From a virus, in IMG/VR virus record IMGVR_UViG_3300042549_010246, positions 1-64,000 of that record: 64,000 nt of DNA, one strand, 5' to 3'. Both the position numbers and the translations under genes were made by a program. Numbering within the stretch: the first letter of the stretch is position 1; each line of letters begins with the position of its first letter. Of this stretch, positions 41,139 through 50,183 are shown piece by piece. A model generated the notes under the pieces. The model was not told the origin of the DNA, did no database searches, and saw nothing but the letters and a program-made list of their open reading frames with translations.

Positions 41139-41680
41139 GCGCAGAAAAAGGATTGAAATATGGGTTTTTTGCCTTGGCAGGGATTGCAGTAATTCTTGGT
41201 GTAGTATTATTGGGCAAAAAGAAACCCGATGACGACGGGGGCGGGGGAGATGAAGTTGAACCTGTAAAACCAAATCAGCCCGTAATTGACCCAAGGCAAG
41301 CGGCAGTACCGTTGGATTTAAAAGCAATTCTTGCAAGCAAAGACCCTATGTCACTATTGAAAGGTCGAAAACTTTATGCAAAAATTAACAAAGCAAAAGG
41401 TAGAAACGAAGCAAGAGTAAATGATGGTTGGGGATTAGGTAGTAATGTAATTTTCGAAAGTACGCCCGAAGGGGAATTTCTTGGGTATGCACAATTTGTT
41501 TCAAATGATAGAAATTCCGCTAAAGATGCTAAGGGTAAAGTGTATAAATGGATTCGCATTACTTTAGACGATAAGGCTTGGAATCGATACAATGACACCA
41601 AATCTTTCTTGACTCGACAGTTAGTAAAAAATAAAAATAATGATTGGGCTTACTTCAGAGAAGATGTAATTAGATTTTAA
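41135..41680 (+). CDS. membrane protein with soluble C-terminal domain
   Basis: 181 residues. N-terminal anchor (YGFFALAGIAVILGVVLLG), Asp/Gly/Glu linker, then a domain of about 110 residues (GRKLYAKINKAKGRNEARVN, FLGYAQFVSND, YKWIRITLD) that reads like a small SH3-type barrel. Not recognised further. Confidence 0.6.
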   Translation: MSAEKGLKYGFFALAGIAVILGVVLLGKKKPDDDGGGGDEVEPVKPNQPVIDPRQAAVPLDLKAILASKDPMSLLKGRKLYAKINKAKGRNEARVNDGWGLGSNVIFESTPEGEFLGYAQFVSNDRNSAKDAKGKVYKWIRITLDDKAWNRYNDTKSFLTRQLVKNKNNDWAYFREDVIRF

Positions 41681-41681
41681 T

Positions 41682-42230
41682 ATGAAAAAAATAGTACTGA
41701 ATAAAAATTTACAATATGGCCTTTACGTAGTAGCGGCTATAATTGGTGGTTTTGCAATAGTAAAAATTGTCAAAGCAATTAAAGACAATGCGGATAAAGG
41801 TGATGATGATGACAAAAAGCCTGAACCTGAAACCAAAACGGTTTATGTAGATGCATACTTGTCGAAGTTACCTTTAGGAGTAGATAATTTGACTTGGGGT
41901 TCACGAATCCCCGCGAAGTATTTACCGTCTTTTAATGCTATTTCAGCAGCCAATTCAGATGCTACATTTAAAGCGAATGCTATCAGAGTTCAAACTTTGT
42001 TGAATCAAAGACTTGCCGCGATTGGTGGTGCTTACCCAAAAATAACAGTTGATGGAAAAATTGGTGAAGAAACAACCAAAGCGATGTTGGCAGTTGCAAG
42101 CCAATATGGTAGATTGAACTTATTACCTTTAACGAAAAAAGAAGACCTGAACAATTGGTTGACTTTTTTCAATGTAAAATCAACTTCGGATTCTTCTCCA
42201 AAGAATGAATTCCCATTTTTCAACAAATAA
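41682..42230 (+). CDS. membrane protein with peptidoglycan-binding domain
   Basis: 182 residues. N-terminal anchor (YGLYVVAAIIGGFAIVKIV), acidic linker, then residues about 95-150. RVQTLLNQRLAAIGG and ITVDGKIGEETTKAMLAVAS match the PG_binding_1 fold (L-N, then V-D-G-x-x-G-x-x-T). It would hold the virion or its membrane tube to the cell wall, next to the action of the lytic transglycosylase. Confidence 0.7.
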   Translation: MKKIVLNKNLQYGLYVVAAIIGGFAIVKIVKAIKDNADKGDDDDKKPEPETKTVYVDAYLSKLPLGVDNLTWGSRIPAKYLPSFNAISAANSDATFKANAIRVQTLLNQRLAAIGGAYPKITVDGKIGEETTKAMLAVASQYGRLNLLPLTKKEDLNNWLTFFNVKSTSDSSPKNEFPFFNK

Positions 42231-42242
42231 TACGATAAGAAT

Positions 42243-42803
42243 ATGGACATAGATTCTTTTTTCACAGATGGCGACCTAAGTTTCGGAATGGACGGTGCAA
42301 GCCCTAAATTCAAAAACTTTGCAGGAACAGGTCAAAATGTTTCGAGGGGACCTAAATATGGTGAATTTCAATTCAATAAATACCCCGAGTATGGGTTTAC
42401 TGATGATATTTATTCAAACGCTACGGGCGGTTCAAGGTTAAATCAGCCAACGGAATGGTATGTTTCAAAACTTTCCGAAGCCGATAAAAAAGACTGTAAA
42501 AAATTGCAGGGTATTATGGATAATATTTCCATAGATATTGATAAGAACAACAAAAAAATAAGCACTGCAAAAAGAGGTGAAAGAAGAGTTCTTGAAGAGT
42601 ATAACAAGGGCTTGGAATTGGCAGGCAAAAGAGTATTGGAATTAATGAACGCTGCAAATTGCACTCTCGTTCAGCAGGAAGAATTTAATAAAGCGTTAGG
42701 CGCGGCAGGTGCACCATCAAAATCATCGAAAGTTGTTTTGTATGTTGGCATTGGAGTTGCAGCCTTGGCTCTTGGAGTTGTACTTTACAAAAAATTTAAG
42801 TAA
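42243..42803 (+). CDS. tail-anchored coiled-coil membrane protein
   Basis: 186 residues. The N-terminal 75 are Gly/Asp/Phe-rich (FFTDGDLSFGMDG); a coiled coil spans about 80-150; the anchor VVLYVGIGVAALALGVVLYK ends KFK. Overlaps the next gene by one base. Confidence 0.6.
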   Translation: MDIDSFFTDGDLSFGMDGASPKFKNFAGTGQNVSRGPKYGEFQFNKYPEYGFTDDIYSNATGGSRLNQPTEWYVSKLSEADKKDCKKLQGIMDNISIDIDKNNKKISTAKRGERRVLEEYNKGLELAGKRVLELMNAANCTLVQQEEFNKALGAAGAPSKSSKVVLYVGIGVAALALGVVLYKKFK

Positions 42804-43570
42804 TGAGAACAAACATCAGTAAACAATTGGGATTACCCATCGCTCCCCCACAGCCTAAAGCACCGTCTATAGAGGCTCAATTGGGTTTTGTAGCAGAATA
42901 TGATAATTCTTTGAATAAAAGTAATTTTAATTTCGTAGCAGAATATGATAAGTCTTTAAACACCAAAAATAATGGTGGCTATTTTGACGCTACAGGAGAA
43001 GAAAAGAACTTCAAAGAATATTACAAAGGAAATGTTGCAAACGTTCGCGCTTTGTTGGCACAGGAGAAAATTTCTACCTCAGAGGATTTAGATTTTCTTG
43101 AAGCCAAGAAAAAGTTTTATCAAGAAGGAAAGAAATCTTTGGAAAAAGATATCAATGGTATCAAAATAAATCAAGCACAAAAAGCATTTGGGACGCAAGC
43201 CTATACACAGCGCGGAAAATATGTTTCTCAATTATGGAGCGTAGATAAAACAATCGAATTGATTGATGAAAGAATTGCGGATGTAAAAGTCATTTTGGAG
43301 AAAAGAGCGGCAAAGGCGAAGGCTGATGCAGATGCGGCAGCAGCAAAAATGAAAGCAGAAGCAGAAGCCGCCAAACAAGCAAAAATCAATGCATTAAAAA
43401 AACAAATTGCAGAATCTAATGACCCGAATGCCAAAAAACAACTGAAGGACCAATTGAATGATTTATTGCAGGAAGGAACTGAAGGAGTGAAATCAAACAA
43501 ATTTATTTTGATTGGTGGAGCGGTAGCCGTCATTGGAATTTTGTATTACTTTTTTAGAAACAAGGAATAA
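42803..43570 (+). CDS. long coiled-coil tail-anchored membrane protein
   Basis: 255 residues. A repeated element FVAEYDNSLNKSN/FVAEYDKSLNTKN lies at about 27-55. From about 70 to 225 the protein is coiled coil, with an Ala/Lys/Glu stretch. The anchor FILIGGAVAVIGILYYFF ends RNKE. Possibly a spike stalk. Confidence 0.6.
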   Translation: MRTNISKQLGLPIAPPQPKAPSIEAQLGFVAEYDNSLNKSNFNFVAEYDKSLNTKNNGGYFDATGEEKNFKEYYKGNVANVRALLAQEKISTSEDLDFLEAKKKFYQEGKKSLEKDINGIKINQAQKAFGTQAYTQRGKYVSQLWSVDKTIELIDERIADVKVILEKRAAKAKADADAAAAKMKAEAEAAKQAKINALKKQIAESNDPNAKKQLKDQLNDLLQEGTEGVKSNKFILIGGAVAVIGILYYFFRNKE

Positions 43571-43572
43571 TT

Positions 43573-43869
43573 ATGTCAATTCAATATCAAGGTGCAGGTT
43601 ATAGTTCATTTGAAGAATTTATGAATGATACGGGCGTAGACAAAGATAATTTTGCCGATGCTAAAAAATCAGCAAATCAATTTGGAACCAAGTTTCAAGA
43701 AACATTCAATAAAGAATTTAAAAACCAATATACGGAGGCTAAAGAAAGGGCCAAAAGATTGGATTCGCAACCAAAAGTGTTGAATCCCATTCCCAACAGT
43801 TTATTGTATTTTGGATTGGTGACGGCAGGTATTTATTTGGCATATTCGTTTATTTTCAAATCAGAATGA
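43573..43869 (+). CDS. tail-anchored membrane protein
   Basis: 98 residues. Helical charged domain (TKFQETFNKEFKNQYTEAKE) and a C-terminal anchor (SLLYFGLVTAGIYLAYSFIF). ATGA overlap with the next gene. Confidence 0.6.
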   Translation: MSIQYQGAGYSSFEEFMNDTGVDKDNFADAKKSANQFGTKFQETFNKEFKNQYTEAKERAKRLDSQPKVLNPIPNSLLYFGLVTAGIYLAYSFIFKSE

Positions 43870-44378
43870 AGAAAAAATTATTAATCATTGGAGGTGCTAC
43901 AATTGTAGCCGCGATAGCGTTCAGGACGTTATATAAGAACTTGTATTTAGCAGGTCAATGGGATTTTAATATGGGTACTTTCGGCATAAAATCTTTAAAG
44001 CCCCTTATAGTAACCCAAACTATTGATTTTATCAACAAAAGCAATTTAAAGTTAACTGTGAAAAACATCAAAATTGGTGTTTATAGCAATGATATCAGAA
44101 TCGGTCAAATCGATAGGGCTAATGAGCAAACTATCGGCCCAAAAGGTATCAGTAAGTTCACTTTAGAGTATGCTTTAACTCCAACTTTAGGGAATCAAGC
44201 CGCTAAAGATGCAATTACAAAAGTCGCGTCTACCTATTTGCAGACAAAAGACTTACCTGTGGACTTTGTTGGTTCCCTTGACGTAAAAACTCCATTTGGT
44301 TTTGTGACCGTTCCCGTAAGATATTCATCCACGGGGAAAAATTTATACAAATTGTGGTATGAATATATGAACGGATAA
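43866..44378 (+). CDS. membrane-anchored LEA14/WHy-like protein
   Basis: 170 residues. N-terminal anchor (LLIIGGATIVAAIAFRTLY). The rest resembles the LEA14/WHy beta sandwich: VTQTIDFINKSNLKLTVKNI, KIGVYSNDIRIGQID, GPKGISKFTLEY and a last strand VTVPVRY. WHy domains occur in proteins acting at membranes, including bacterial ones; the role in a virion is unknown. Confidence 0.55.
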   Translation: MKKKLLIIGGATIVAAIAFRTLYKNLYLAGQWDFNMGTFGIKSLKPLIVTQTIDFINKSNLKLTVKNIKIGVYSNDIRIGQIDRANEQTIGPKGISKFTLEYALTPTLGNQAAKDAITKVASTYLQTKDLPVDFVGSLDVKTPFGFVTVPVRYSSTGKNLYKLWYEYMNG

Positions 44379-44382
44379 TTGC

Positions 44383-44390
44383 TATATTTG
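44383..44390 (+). promoter_or_regulatory. candidate promoter of the fibre/glycan operon
   Basis: TATATTTG is an exact TAnnTTTG box with no clear -33 element. It lies inside a hairpin (ATTGCT/AGCAAT, about 44378-44396) in the 32-base gap before the fibre genes. Confidence 0.35.
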
Positions 44391-44410
44391 AGCAATAGTT
44401 GTGTACATAT

Positions 44411-44788
44411 ATGAATATTAAAAAAGATTTTTTTAAAGGAGTCAGTCTTTATGCTACCGAATCTTCGGTTCAAGAAACAGAAGTGCAGGTTAGATTGACT
44501 ATTGGTCAGACCGAATCTGAGCCTATTAATTATCAGTGGTGCATTAATTGGCAGCCCAATCGTGTTACTAATTATAACGAAGTAATGGGGCGCAAAATTA
44601 TCAATATCACTGAGGCTTTAGTGGTTCCTATGTTGCATCAAGCAATGGTCAAGTGGGCAAGAACGCTTGACATTTCATTTGAAGATTTCAGTGGTTTTTT
44701 GTTCAAAAAAGACGATGTTATTGGTGTTGCTATCTACGATAAGACAACTCCAAAAAAATTATGTCCAATTGAAGAATTACTTGGATGA
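44411..44788 (+). CDS. hypothetical protein before the fibres
   Basis: 125 residues from the ATG at 44411. Strand-rich first half (VQVRLTIGQTESEPINYQWC), helical second half. Not recognised. ATGA overlap with the fibre gene suggests a structural or assembly role for it. Confidence 0.55.
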   Translation: MNIKKDFFKGVSLYATESSVQETEVQVRLTIGQTESEPINYQWCINWQPNRVTNYNEVMGRKIINITEALVVPMLHQAMVKWARTLDISFEDFSGFLFKKDDVIGVAIYDKTTPKKLCPIEELLG

Positions 44789-45669
44789 GCATCAAAGTAG
44801 CACGAAGTTCACATTGGGTGATTCGAACTCTTGAAGGGAATGGTTTAGCCGTTTACTTAGGAGAAGATGAGCAAATTTATGTCAAAGACCAAAATGGGAC
44901 CATTCAATTATTAAAAGAACTTCTCGGGTCGCTATCCTTAGATATTCCCGAAGGTGGTTTTCAAAGTGGAACTTCAGGAACATCGGGTAAAACAAACGGA
45001 ACATCGGGCTCATCGGGAACGAGCGGTTCGAATGGTCAAGACGGAACATCAGGTCAAAACGGAGTCGATGGAACTTCAGGGTCATCAGGCTCATCAGGGA
45101 GTGCGGGTACGAGCGGGGTGGATGGAAGTTCAGGCTCTTCGGGTATTAGTGGTGTGGATGGAAGTTCAGGCTCTTCAGGAATTTCAGGTTTCAATGGTGT
45201 AGATGGTTCTTCGGGAACAAGCGGTAATGGTGGAACGAATGGTACGAGTGGTATTAATGGTACCTCAGGTTCTTCGGGAAAAGATGGAGATATTGGGGTT
45301 AAAGGAAGTAATGGAACATCGGGTTCTTCGGGTATTTGCGGTTCCTCAGGTACAAGCGGTAAAGGATATTCTTTTGAAGAAATTGAAAGTCGTTCTAAGA
45401 CAATATTGGATTTTACAAAAAGTCAAATACTTTCCTTAAATTTGAATAATAACACGACCCTAAATTTTGCAGGTTTTCCTGTCGGAATATTTTATCTGAT
45501 TGTGAAGCAAGGTATTGGTAATTACAGTGTTAATTTGCCTTACGTTGTCAAACAACCAAAAGGTTTTGAATATGTTCCAAGCATTTACCCAAATGCTGTA
45601 GATGTGTTACAATTTATGTGCGATGGCACATCATTTTATGTGATTGACTGTAAAAAAGAATTGCAATGA
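44785..45669 (+). CDS. short collagen-like fibre protein
   Basis: 294 residues. Residues 1-58 form an attachment-like domain (TLEGNGLAVYLGEDEQIYVK) shared with the next gene. Residues about 61-195 are Gly-X-Y triplets (GTS, GSS, GVD, GIN, GKD) without Pro. Residues about 198-294 are a beta-rich tip (NLNNNTTLNFAGFPVGIFYL). A trimeric tail or surface fibre is likely. It overlaps both neighbours by four bases. Confidence 0.7.
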   Translation: MSIKVARSSHWVIRTLEGNGLAVYLGEDEQIYVKDQNGTIQLLKELLGSLSLDIPEGGFQSGTSGTSGKTNGTSGSSGTSGSNGQDGTSGQNGVDGTSGSSGSSGSAGTSGVDGSSGSSGISGVDGSSGSSGISGFNGVDGSSGTSGNGGTNGTSGINGTSGSSGKDGDIGVKGSNGTSGSSGICGSSGTSGKGYSFEEIESRSKTILDFTKSQILSLNLNNNTTLNFAGFPVGIFYLIVKQGIGNYSVNLPYVVKQPKGFEYVPSIYPNAVDVLQFMCDGTSFYVIDCKKELQ

Positions 45670-46433
45670 CCAATATTTTAACCACGAGTTTAGGAAGAAA
45701 CATTAATACCGTAGAGGGTAATGGTCTTGCTATATTCGTTGACGACACGGATTTCGTGTTGAAGTTAAAAGACGTTGATGGCAATATACAACCTGTAACA
45801 GACTTCACAGGTAGCGGTGGAACGAGCGGTGGTGGAATACAATCCATCAATGCCTTGACAGCACCCGCGCAATTTTTGGTGACAGGTACTTCAGGAAATG
45901 ATTTTGCGGTACAGTCTTCAGGCAATACACATACCTTTAATTTGCCAAATGCGAGTACAAGCGCACGAGGTGTAGTTAGCACGGGCCCACAAACAATCAA
46001 AGGGATAAAAACATTTACAGACAATGCATTTTTTCAAGGCGATGTTGATATTTTAGGTACGCTTACAGCGGAAGCAAAATCGTTCTTGATTCCACACCCC
46101 GACCCTGACAAACAAGGGTGGGATTTACAACACGGAAACTTGGAGGGTGGCGAACACGGTATTTATCACCGTGGCCGTCTTCAGGGGACAAATATGATAT
46201 ATCTACCTTCATATTGGAAGTTTTTGGTGAGTCAGCATACCATTACGGTACACTTGACAAGTGCCAAAGGCAACTTCAATTATTTCGTAGAAGATGTGAC
46301 TTTAGAAACTATTAGAATTGCAAAATCCGAGGGTGATTGGTACTCTTATGATTGCTATTTTATAATTCACGCTGAAAGACGAGATATTGGCAAATTGAAG
46401 GTGGAAATTACACCTCAAGAAAAGCAATATTGA
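45666..46433 (+). CDS. fibre or receptor-binding protein
   Basis: 255 residues. The N-terminus (TVEGNGLAIFVDDTDFVLKL) repeats that of the previous fibre. Residues about 110-140 resemble a fibre shaft (GPQTIKGIKTFTDNAFFQGD). The C-terminal 110 residues (KSFLIPHPDPDKQGWDLQHG, HGIYHRGRLQG, YLPSYWKFLV) match a tip domain common in phage tail fibres. There is no S74 chaperone after it. Confidence 0.7.
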   Translation: MTNILTTSLGRNINTVEGNGLAIFVDDTDFVLKLKDVDGNIQPVTDFTGSGGTSGGGIQSINALTAPAQFLVTGTSGNDFAVQSSGNTHTFNLPNASTSARGVVSTGPQTIKGIKTFTDNAFFQGDVDILGTLTAEAKSFLIPHPDPDKQGWDLQHGNLEGGEHGIYHRGRLQGTNMIYLPSYWKFLVSQHTITVHLTSAKGNFNYFVEDVTLETIRIAKSEGDWYSYDCYFIIHAERRDIGKLKVEITPQEKQY

Positions 46434-48409
46434 TGAAAAAAATACTCCATTTAATTCCTCACCTGAGCACGGGTGGGTGCCCCCAATTCGCTTACGATTT
46501 ATTAAGAAAAACCAAAGATACCACAGATGCTTATGTGGTTGAATATGCATTTATTGCTTGGGACTATGTTGTGCAAAGAAATCGAATTATCGATTTGATG
46601 CAAGACAGATTTTTTTCTTTAGGAGAGCAGAAGGAGCAACTCTTTGACATTATTGATACGATTAAGCCCGATGTCATTCATATTCAAGAATTCCCTGAAT
46701 ATTTTATGGACGATGAAATCGCGCGTAAATTGTACAATAAGAATCGAGAATATGTAATTGTAGAAACGAGTCACGACAGTGGATTTAATCCCGCGAATAA
46801 GCGGTTTTTCTCAGACCATTTAGCATTGATAAGCCAATGGCAAATTGATAAATTCAAGGATTATGAAATACCGATTACTCTGTTAGAAAGTGACATTGAA
46901 TACAAAACCAAAATTCCCAATCAGAGGGAACAAGGGTTATTAAAACTTGGATTGGACCCCAATAAAAAACACGTTTTGAACGTGGGTCTTTGGACAAGTA
47001 GAAAAAACCAAGCGGAAGCCTTACAGTATGCGAAAGAACTTGAATGGTGTTCTGATATCCAATTTCATTTTATTGGGAATCAGGCTCCTAATTTTGAGAA
47101 TTATTGGGCTCCGTTGATGCACGACTTACCATCAAATGTGCAAGTTTGGGGTGAGAGGAGCGATGTGCATTCATTTTATGAGTGTATGGACCTGTTCCTC
47201 TTCACATCGCGAGGCACAAATGGCGATATGGAAACAAGTCCGTTGGTTCTCAGAGAGGCAACAGGACATCAAATGCCGATACTGATGTACAACCTCCCTG
47301 TGTATCTGAATTACTATGATAGGTTTTCGAACGTTAATTACCTCAGCGATTTCACAACCAACAAAAATTTAATTTTGTCACTATTGAAAATTGAAGAAGA
47401 ATCTTCAAGCGAATTATTCAAATTTGATTACGCAATTGCTGATAATAAAATTTTCATCAACTATCAAAAAGACAGCAAAATCGAGGTTTGGTTTTCAATA
47501 TGCGATACTGATACCAAACACGCAATTTATGCTTTCAAAGGGCAATTTGAATACAAATCTTCGATGTGGGTAATCCCTATCCCAAAAGATACTTTTGACA
47601 CTATATACAACTCCAAAGGCAATTTCAGAGGTTTTGAAATATCTGTTTGGGACAGTTTGCAAGAGAACAAATTAGACAGCGAAATTATTTGGTTCAATCA
47701 GACTTTACCCATCCCAAATTTTAGAGTATTTGAAACAAATCCTTGGAATTTTACTTGGTCTAATTACAATGAAATGTTCATTGATAAATATTATGAAAAA
47801 ACCAACATTGTAGTTGGTAAGGTTTGCTTAGATATTGGGGCAAATGATGGTTTATTTACTGAATGGTTAATTAGTCAAGGTGTTGAGAAAATTTATGCGA
47901 TTGAATGCGACCCAAGGTGTATAAAATTTTTAAATAAAAAATTCAACTCAAATAAAAATGTGACTGTAATAAACAAGGCTCTATGGAAAGAAAATCAAAG
48001 TGAAATGAAACTTTATTATGTTGATGACACCTCGGTTTTTAGTAGTTTGAAAGAAGAAGGTAATTGTAAGGGTAAGAATTATTATGATGTTTGTTCTTGG
48101 GATTTTGAAACATTAATTAGTAAACACAACATCAATCAAATAGACTTATTTAAAATAGATATCGAGGGTGCGGAATATGAAGTATTTGAATCGATGACTG
48201 ATGAGCAAATTAGTAAAATAAATTCGTTTTTGATTGAAATCCATTTAAATACAAATGGTCAAGTTTATAAAATAACTGATAGATTCAAAATGTTAGGTTA
48301 TGAAATACAGTTCAGAGAGCATAAAAATAACAGTTTGATAAATAATGAATTGGAATGGAAAAATTATGAATGGGCTTATTTAACAGCAACCAAAAAAGTA
48401 AATTATTAA
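46433..48409 (+). CDS. GT4-like glycosyltransferase fused to FkbM methyltransferase
   Basis: 658 residues from the ATG at 46433 (TGATG junction). Residues about 1-310 are GT-B: ILHLIPHLSTGGCPQFAYD, HVLNVGLWTSRKNQAEAL, ETSPLVLREATGHQMPIL. Residues about 325-420 are a beta-sandwich linker (KIFINYQKDSKIEVWFSICD). Residues about 440-658 are an FkbM methyltransferase (VCLDIGANDGLFTEWLI, FKIDIEGAEYEVFES). Linker and methyltransferase are duplicated in the next gene. A single polypeptide that adds and methylates a sugar is likely; the acceptor may be the fibre next door. Confidence 0.8.
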   Translation: MKKILHLIPHLSTGGCPQFAYDLLRKTKDTTDAYVVEYAFIAWDYVVQRNRIIDLMQDRFFSLGEQKEQLFDIIDTIKPDVIHIQEFPEYFMDDEIARKLYNKNREYVIVETSHDSGFNPANKRFFSDHLALISQWQIDKFKDYEIPITLLESDIEYKTKIPNQREQGLLKLGLDPNKKHVLNVGLWTSRKNQAEALQYAKELEWCSDIQFHFIGNQAPNFENYWAPLMHDLPSNVQVWGERSDVHSFYECMDLFLFTSRGTNGDMETSPLVLREATGHQMPILMYNLPVYLNYYDRFSNVNYLSDFTTNKNLILSLLKIEEESSSELFKFDYAIADNKIFINYQKDSKIEVWFSICDTDTKHAIYAFKGQFEYKSSMWVIPIPKDTFDTIYNSKGNFRGFEISVWDSLQENKLDSEIIWFNQTLPIPNFRVFETNPWNFTWSNYNEMFIDKYYEKTNIVVGKVCLDIGANDGLFTEWLISQGVEKIYAIECDPRCIKFLNKKFNSNKNVTVINKALWKENQSEMKLYYVDDTSVFSSLKEEGNCKGKNYYDVCSWDFETLISKHNINQIDLFKIDIEGAEYEVFESMTDEQISKINSFLIEIHLNTNGQVYKITDRFKMLGYEIQFREHKNNSLINNELEWKNYEWAYLTATKKVNY

Positions 48410-48419
48410 AATTAAATAT

Positions 48420-50183
48420 ATGACAAACATAGCAACCCCTTTATTTAGAGTAGAGTATGAAAAAGACGGCAACAAAATTTTTGTTTACTATCAAAATGAA
48501 AAACCAATTGATGTAAGTATATCCGTAGCAGACATCGATTCAAAACACGCGATTTATGCATTTGACTCTCATTTTAGAGATTATTCAGGCTGTTGGAATG
48601 TTCCTGTACCTGTAGCCGCTTTGAATCATTACAATCGGACAGGATACTTTAGGGGATATGAGGTTTCGATTTACACTTCGGATAGACTTACTCTGTTGGA
48701 ACAACATACGATTTGGTATAATGAAAACGCTCCAAAATTTGATAGAGTATTATTCCCTACTGACCCTTGGAATTTGACTTGGATTAATTACACGGAAATG
48801 TTTGTTGAAGACTTCTACAACCCGCTTCAAATGAACATCAATGGAGTTTGTTTGGATATTGGCGCAAATGATGGTCTATACACAGAATATTTGCTTCGTA
48901 ATGGAGCAGAACGGGTTTATGCAGTAGAATGTGACCCCCGTAGTATAAAGTTCCTTAACAAGCGTTTTAATGGCGATAAAAGGGTAGTTGTGGTTGACAA
49001 AGGATTATGGAATGCAAACCAAAATGGTGTAAAGTTGGCTTACAAAGAGGACACGAGCACAGTTTCATCTATCAAGACTGAAGTTCATCACTTTGATGAA
49101 AACAATTATTTTTACATTGATACTTGGGATTATGCGACTTTGAAGAGCAAAATGAATATCAGTAAAGTTGATTTTTTCAAGATTGATATTGAAGGTGCTG
49201 AATATGAAGTTTTCGAATCAATGACCGATGATGACATTTGTGAAATTGAAGGTTTTATGGTCGAGATTCATTGGAATTCAAATGGCCGTATTTATGGTAT
49301 CACTGATAGACTTGAGAAATTAGGTTATTCAATTGAACTTCGCAGACATACGGTGGACAATGCCGTAGTAGAGAACCGTGACGAATGGAAAGATTACGAC
49401 CTATGCACATTCTACGCTTCAAAAAAAAAAGAGCCACGGAAGTTTAGTTTAAGCATCCATCATTTGCAAACGAGTCTTTTTACTGATGTTGAAAGGCAAA
49501 GTCGTGACAAAATTGATTATTTAATTCATTTGTTGAAGAAAGATTCTCGTTTTAGTGAGGTCTATTGGAGTCGTCATATCAATACTCCTTGGAAGGAATT
49601 ACCAACTAAAGAGAATTGTAAAAGACCAAATGCGTTGTCGATGGAAAAATTTCCAAATGGCATAAATGAATATGGAGAAACTGCGCTGACACCCGCTCAC
49701 TATGGCTGCTTTAGAGCATTTAATGATGCTATTCAGATGCATTTCAACAAGGACTATTCAGCGACGTTGATATTTGAGGGTGACGCGGATATTCGAGATG
49801 TGTATTCGTTTATTGAATGCCTATACCTTGCCCTGTGTGAGGCAGACAAAAATGAAATAGATTTCATTTCATTTGGAGGAGCGTATCATTTGGAGACAGG
49901 CGAATTATTAGCACATCCCGTGGAGAGAATTGATTCCTTAAATTTTGGGTGGATTTCAAAACACGTTCCATTTGCACATTCGATAATTATTCCTCAGAGA
50001 TACATCAAACAGATGATGCACGCCTTTGCAACTGAGCCTTGGGATGTTGCTGATTTATTTTTTATGAATCATTTTAATATGCATCCAAACAGGAGACAAT
50101 TTGTAAGCGAAATTCAACTGAGTCATCAAATTGATGGATATTCATTAATCGATAAAAAAGTCAAAAATTACTTAATCAAATGA
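48420..50183 (+). CDS. FkbM methyltransferase fused to GT25-like glycosyltransferase
   Basis: 587 residues. Residues about 10-110 are the same beta-sandwich linker as in the previous gene. Residues about 125-335 are an FkbM methyltransferase (VCLDIGANDGLYTEYLLR; FKIDIEGAEYEVFES). Residues about 345-587 resemble GT25: LTPAHYGCFRAFNDAI (a S-H/C-x-x-A helix), ATLIFEGDADIRDVY (ExDxD metal motif) and late FAHSIIIPQRYI. GT25 enzymes add galactose or glucose to LPS or, in animals, to collagen hydroxylysine, which is a suggestive link to the collagen-like product downstream. It overlaps the next gene by four bases. Confidence 0.75.
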   Translation: MTNIATPLFRVEYEKDGNKIFVYYQNEKPIDVSISVADIDSKHAIYAFDSHFRDYSGCWNVPVPVAALNHYNRTGYFRGYEVSIYTSDRLTLLEQHTIWYNENAPKFDRVLFPTDPWNLTWINYTEMFVEDFYNPLQMNINGVCLDIGANDGLYTEYLLRNGAERVYAVECDPRSIKFLNKRFNGDKRVVVVDKGLWNANQNGVKLAYKEDTSTVSSIKTEVHHFDENNYFYIDTWDYATLKSKMNISKVDFFKIDIEGAEYEVFESMTDDDICEIEGFMVEIHWNSNGRIYGITDRLEKLGYSIELRRHTVDNAVVENRDEWKDYDLCTFYASKKKEPRKFSLSIHHLQTSLFTDVERQSRDKIDYLIHLLKKDSRFSEVYWSRHINTPWKELPTKENCKRPNALSMEKFPNGINEYGETALTPAHYGCFRAFNDAIQMHFNKDYSATLIFEGDADIRDVYSFIECLYLALCEADKNEIDFISFGGAYHLETGELLAHPVERIDSLNFGWISKHVPFAHSIIIPQRYIKQMMHAFATEPWDVADLFFMNHFNMHPNRRQFVSEIQLSHQIDGYSLIDKKVKNYLIK

